NCBI GenBank assembly: GCA_035637455.1
Contig: DASPXE010000151.1
Span: 1 to 18,495, forward strand
Length of the DNA stretch: 18,495 nt
Origin: 20CM-4-69-16 sp035637455
GTDB taxonomy: Bacteria > Gemmatimonadota > Gemmatimonadetes > Gemmatimonadales > GWC2-71-9
Reading direction: 5' to 3'
Part shown: piece by piece, positions 15,798-18,495 of the stretch
Numbering within the stretch: position 1 is the stretch's first letter
Layout: each line of letters begins with the position of its first letter
Position numbers and translations under genes: made by a program
The notes under the pieces: generated by a model
Seen by the model: only the letters and a program-made list of their open reading frames with translations
Databases searched by the model: none
What the model was told of the DNA's origin: nothing

Positions 15798-16888
15798 CGA
15801 CGCCCGCGGAATTGCGCGGCCCGGCTGGCGTGCCGGCGACGCCGCTTGACGCCGCCCCGTCCGCCACGCCTGCCGTCCACGACCTCCGCTGGATCACGCG
15901 GGACACGTGCCCCGCAGGATGGTGGGTGGAGCTCGAGCGGTGCGGCGGCGGATTCTTCCACACGCCCGCCGGCCTCGGTGCCGGCGCCCCGTCAGGGGAG
16001 CCGCTGTTCGCCCAGTTGCTGCACGGCGATGAGATCATCGGGGTTGCCGCCGGCGTGCGCAGTGGCTGCCGCTTCGCCCGGCGGTCGCGTCACCTGTACT
16101 TCCCGACCGTGCCTGCCGTCATCTGCCTGCCCCGGCGGCACGAGGCGCTCAGCGCCTTGGTCGAGGCGTTGCGAGCGGACGGGGCGGCGGAGGTCGGCAT
16201 CGATTCCTTCGATGCCCGTTGGCAACCCGACGTCGGGACGGCGGCGTCCGCCGAGATCCGGGACCGGGTGGAGTACGTGGTGCCGCTCGAGCCGGATGCC
16301 GACGACCTCATGCGTCGCTGTAATAAGCATCACCGGCGACACCTGCAGCACGGGATCCGGCAAGGCTGGACCTTTCAGACCCTGGATGGACCCGAGGCAC
16401 GGAAGCTGCTCACCACAGTACAGCACGCCGCGGCGGGCCGGGCGGCGGAGCGAGGCGATCCGTTCCAGGCGATATTGCCTCCCGCCGCAGGCGCGGCGCA
16501 AGACGGTGGCGCGCATTGGGGCGTGACGACGTTCGCGGTGTGGGAGAACGGTTCGCCGCTCGCCGCCGCCCTCGTGGGCTGGGCGAAGCAGCGAGCGTAC
16601 TACCTGGTGGGCGGCTCCACGCCGAGCGGGTATGCGTCCCACGCTGCGGTGTGGCTGCACTGGCGCATCATGGCCCACCTCGTCGCCGCAGGGTTCACTG
16701 CGTACAACCTTGGCGGAACCCCCGCTTCCGCGGGGAGTACGGATGATCCACAGCACGGGCTGTACCGCTTCAAGAGCGGCTTTGGGGCCGAGCTCGTGTC
16801 GTGTCGCAGCGCCCGTTGGCCATTGCGTCGCGCCCACGTCGCGACTCACCGCGTGGCCCGTTGGATCGCGACTCGGCTTCACCCGTAA
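15791..16888 (+). CDS. FemAB/GNAT-like acyltransferase
   Basis: A 365-residue protein resembling the FemAB and BioF2-like acetyltransferase (Acetyltransf_6) group. Visible features are FFHTPAG, then RHLYFPTVPAV in the first GNAT-like half; the basic block NKHHRRHLQHGIRQG near residue 177, which matches the K-x-x-R-R-x-x-R helix of the family; and, in the second half, AVWENGSPLAAALVGW, AYYLVGGSTPSGY, YNLGGTPAS and HGLYRFKSGFGAE near 322, the family's C-terminal signature. Members transfer an acyl or aminoacyl group to an amine. In this cluster the acceptor is probably an amino-sugar, but that is inference. ATG 15791 overlaps the preceding stop by seven bases, and GGAG lies eight bases upstream. 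Confidence 0.8.
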   Translation: MLTTPAELRGPAGVPATPLDAAPSATPAVHDLRWITRDTCPAGWWVELERCGGGFFHTPAGLGAGAPSGEPLFAQLLHGDEIIGVAAGVRSGCRFARRSRHLYFPTVPAVICLPRRHEALSALVEALRADGAAEVGIDSFDARWQPDVGTAASAEIRDRVEYVVPLEPDADDLMRRCNKHHRRHLQHGIRQGWTFQTLDGPEARKLLTTVQHAAAGRAAERGDPFQAILPPAAGAAQDGGAHWGVTTFAVWENGSPLAAALVGWAKQRAYYLVGGSTPSGYASHAAVWLHWRIMAHLVAAGFTAYNLGGTPASAGSTDDPQHGLYRFKSGFGAELVSCRSARWPLRRAHVATHRVARWIATRLHP

Positions 16889-16896
16889 ACCCGGAG

Positions 16897-18177
16897 ATGG
16901 TCTCGTTGCCTCAGGCACTGCCGCTTCCCATCCCTCGTCTGACGCGGGCCGTGGAGGTCCGTTTGCAACAGGTGCGCGCCCACCCGCTGCTCAATCCGGT
17001 GGCCTTCGAGGAGCTGTGGCGAGAGCGCGCCGGGCACGCAGTCGACTCCTTGCACCGGCCGCATCTACTGGCGGCGCTCGAGTGGCTCGAGCGCGCTCAG
17101 GACGCGACGGGCGCCGGCGGGTTCGCGCGCGGCTACAGTCTCGCGTGGAGTCCGTACTTCAAGTCGCGCGGCTGGCAGCCGGCCTATCCCGAGACGACGG
17201 GTTACATCATCCCGACGCTGTACGAGGCGGCGCGGCATTTGAACCAGCCCGACCTCGCGAGCCGCGCCGAGCGCGCCGCTCGGTGGGAGGTGGAGATCCA
17301 GCTGCCGTCGGGGGCGGTGCGAGGGGGAGTGATGGGCGAGCCCACGTCTCCCGCGGTGTTCAACACGGGCCAGGTGCTGTTCGGCTGGCTCGCCGCGTTC
17401 GCGCACAGCGGCTCGGGGGTGTTCGCGGGAGCGGCGCGGCGCGCGGCGTGCTTTCTGCTCGCGATGCTCGACGCGGATGGTCTGTGGCGGCGTGGCAATT
17501 CGCGCTTCGCCGATTCTCAGGCGACGCTGTACAACACGCGCACCGCGTGGGGTTTGGCGGAAGCCGGGCGGCGGCTCGGCGCACCGGAGTTCACGGCCGC
17601 CGCGGCCCGAAGCCTCCGCGCGGTCGCCCGGCTGCAGCACGACGATGGCTGGTTGCCGGACTGCTGCCTCACCGACCGGATGCGGCCGTTGCTCCATACC
17701 GTCGCCTACGGCATCCGCGGTCTGCTCGAGGGTGGGCGCGTGCTGGAGGACGCGCGACTCGTCGCCCACGCCGCCCTCGCCGCGGAGCGGATCGCCGCCG
17801 CGGTGGGGGCTGACGGCCGGCTTCCAGGGCGCTTCGCCGCTGGCTGGTCGCCTGCGGCGCCGTGGAGCTGCCTGACCGGTGAGGCGCAGCTGGCGAATAT
17901 CTGGCTGCGCCTGTTCGAGATCACGGGTGAGCGCAAGTGGCTCGAGCCGGTCGGACCGGTGCTCCGCTTCCTCAAGTCGACCCAGAACCGCACGAGCCGC
18001 GACCCCGGGCTCCGCGGCGGCGTGAAGGGCTCCTTCCCGCTCGGCGCGGAGTACGGGCCGTTCCAGACCCTCAACTGGGCGACGAAGTTCTTCGCAGATG
18101 CGCTCATACGGGACGAGCGAGTCGGTTGCGGCATGGCGAGCGAGGCCGAGACCGCGGCGGACGCGGTGCTCGCCTAG
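16897..18177 (+). CDS. Alpha/alpha-toroid protein (glycan lyase, hydrolase or epimerase-like)
   Basis: A 426-residue, mostly helical protein with no signal peptide. It contains at least five repeated helical-hairpin units, each opening with a polar/aromatic turn: YPETTGYIIPTLYEAA, FNTGQVLFGWLAA, YNTRTAWGLAEAG, HTVAYGIRGLLEGG and LTGEAQLANIWLRL. This periodicity is typical of (alpha/alpha)6 or similar toroids: six-hairpin glycosidases, polysaccharide lyases, glucuronyl C5-epimerase C-domains and terpene-cyclase-like folds. I do not recognise the specific family. Lacking an export signal, it probably acts on a cytoplasmic intermediate. ATG 16897 lies eight bases after the acyltransferase stop. 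TTG 16906, with GGAG nine bases before it, is an alternative, and the frame is open back to GTG 16801 inside the preceding gene. The next gene follows after one base. Confidence 0.72.
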   Translation: MVSLPQALPLPIPRLTRAVEVRLQQVRAHPLLNPVAFEELWRERAGHAVDSLHRPHLLAALEWLERAQDATGAGGFARGYSLAWSPYFKSRGWQPAYPETTGYIIPTLYEAARHLNQPDLASRAERAARWEVEIQLPSGAVRGGVMGEPTSPAVFNTGQVLFGWLAAFAHSGSGVFAGAARRAACFLLAMLDADGLWRRGNSRFADSQATLYNTRTAWGLAEAGRRLGAPEFTAAAARSLRAVARLQHDDGWLPDCCLTDRMRPLLHTVAYGIRGLLEGGRVLEDARLVAHAALAAERIAAAVGADGRLPGRFAAGWSPAAPWSCLTGEAQLANIWLRLFEITGERKWLEPVGPVLRFLKSTQNRTSRDPGLRGGVKGSFPLGAEYGPFQTLNWATKFFADALIRDERVGCGMASEAETAADAVLA

Positions 18178-18178
18178 A

Positions 18179-18495
18179 ATGGTCGTCCTGCAAGTCGTCG
18201 CACCGGGTGAAATCGGTGGTCTGGAGCGCGTGGCCCAAGCGCTGGCGTGGGGGCTCCGGGGCCTGGGTCATGACGTGCACGTCGCGGCCGTGCTCGACGG
18301 CCCCGGCGAGCAGCATCCCTTCCTGGCAGGACTCGCCCACAGCGGGATCCAGATCCATCCGTTCGTGCTTCCCGGGCGAGCCTACTTGCGGGAGCGACGG
18401 GCGGTGGCGGGGTTGTGCCGGAGACTCCGGCCGGATGTCGTCCATACGCACGGGTACCGGCCGGACGTGGTGGACGCGGGGGTCGCGCGCGGGCT
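18179..18495 (+). CDS. GT4 glycosyltransferase, 5' part only
   Basis: The first 105 residues of a glycosyltransferase that continues beyond the window. It begins MVVLQVVAPGEIGGLERVA, the N-terminal Rossmann strand and glycine-rich loop of GT-B, family-4 enzymes, followed by LRGLGHDVHVAAV and RPDVVHTHGYRPDVV, the second-strand VHTHG motif. The N-terminal domain binds the acceptor; the donor-binding half is missing here. It presumably adds a sugar to the lipid-linked repeat in the cytoplasm. The ATG lies one base after the stop of the toroid gene, so it is the fourth gene of the plus-strand unit and is probably translationally coupled. It resembles a different GT4 branch from the transferase half of the flippase fusion. 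Confidence 0.85.
   Translation, partial: MVVLQVVAPGEIGGLERVAQALAWGLRGLGHDVHVAAVLDGPGEQHPFLAGLAHSGIQIHPFVLPGRAYLRERRAVAGLCRRLRPDVVHTHGYRPDVVDAGVARG

Overview
The window is a GC-rich bacterial locus devoted to making, exporting and modifying a surface polysaccharide. It looks like a Wzx/Wzy-type exopolysaccharide or O-antigen cluster. The gene families are bacterial and probably Gram-negative (flippases, an O-antigen ligase/polymerase-type protein, an AsnB-type amidotransferase, a FemAB-like acyltransferase). The genus cannot be named from sequence alone. A soil or sediment lineage such as Gemmatimonadota is only a guess. No rRNA, tRNA, CRISPR array, insertion sequence or phage gene was seen, and no stretch longer than about 200 bases lacks a gene.

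Layout. (1) At 1-2574, + strand: the 3' end of one jelly-roll lyase-like gene, a complete tandem paralogue of it (392-1249), then a methyltransferase with an N-terminal zinc-ribbon (1447-2574). (2) At 2569-7141, - strand, transcribed right to left: a fused Gfo/Idh/MocA oxidoreductase and SDR epimerase, an O-antigen ligase/polymerase, and a membrane family-2 glycosyltransferase, all overlapping. (3) At 7298-8491, + strand: a lone ATP-grasp ligase. (4) At 8508-14925, - strand: a 973-residue flippase fused to a glycosyltransferase, then an asparagine-synthase-like amidotransferase, then a second flippase, again all overlapping. (5) From 15105 to the end, + strand: a small methyltransferase, a FemAB/GNAT-like acyltransferase, an alpha/alpha-toroid protein and the start of a GT4 glycosyltransferase that runs off the window.

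Divergent intergenic regions at 7142-7297 and 14926-15104 are the likely promoter regions. Each contains a perfect palindrome. Convergent ends lie at 2569-2574, where the two stop codons share one TCATGA, and at 8492-8507.

Inferred teamwork: the glycosyltransferases build a lipid-linked repeat. The oxidoreductase/epimerase and the methyltransferases tailor the sugars. The amidotransferase, ATP-grasp and FemAB-like proteins could add amide-linked amino or acyl groups. The Wzx proteins flip the repeat and the Wzy/WaaL-type protein polymerises or ligates it. The membrane-anchored jelly-roll proteins could bind or trim the finished glycan outside. The most unusual points are the Wzx-glycosyltransferase fusion, the oxidoreductase-epimerase fusion, two closely related flippases flanking asnB, three different amide/acyl-transfer chemistries in one locus, and two genes whose best start codons appear to be AUC and CUG.
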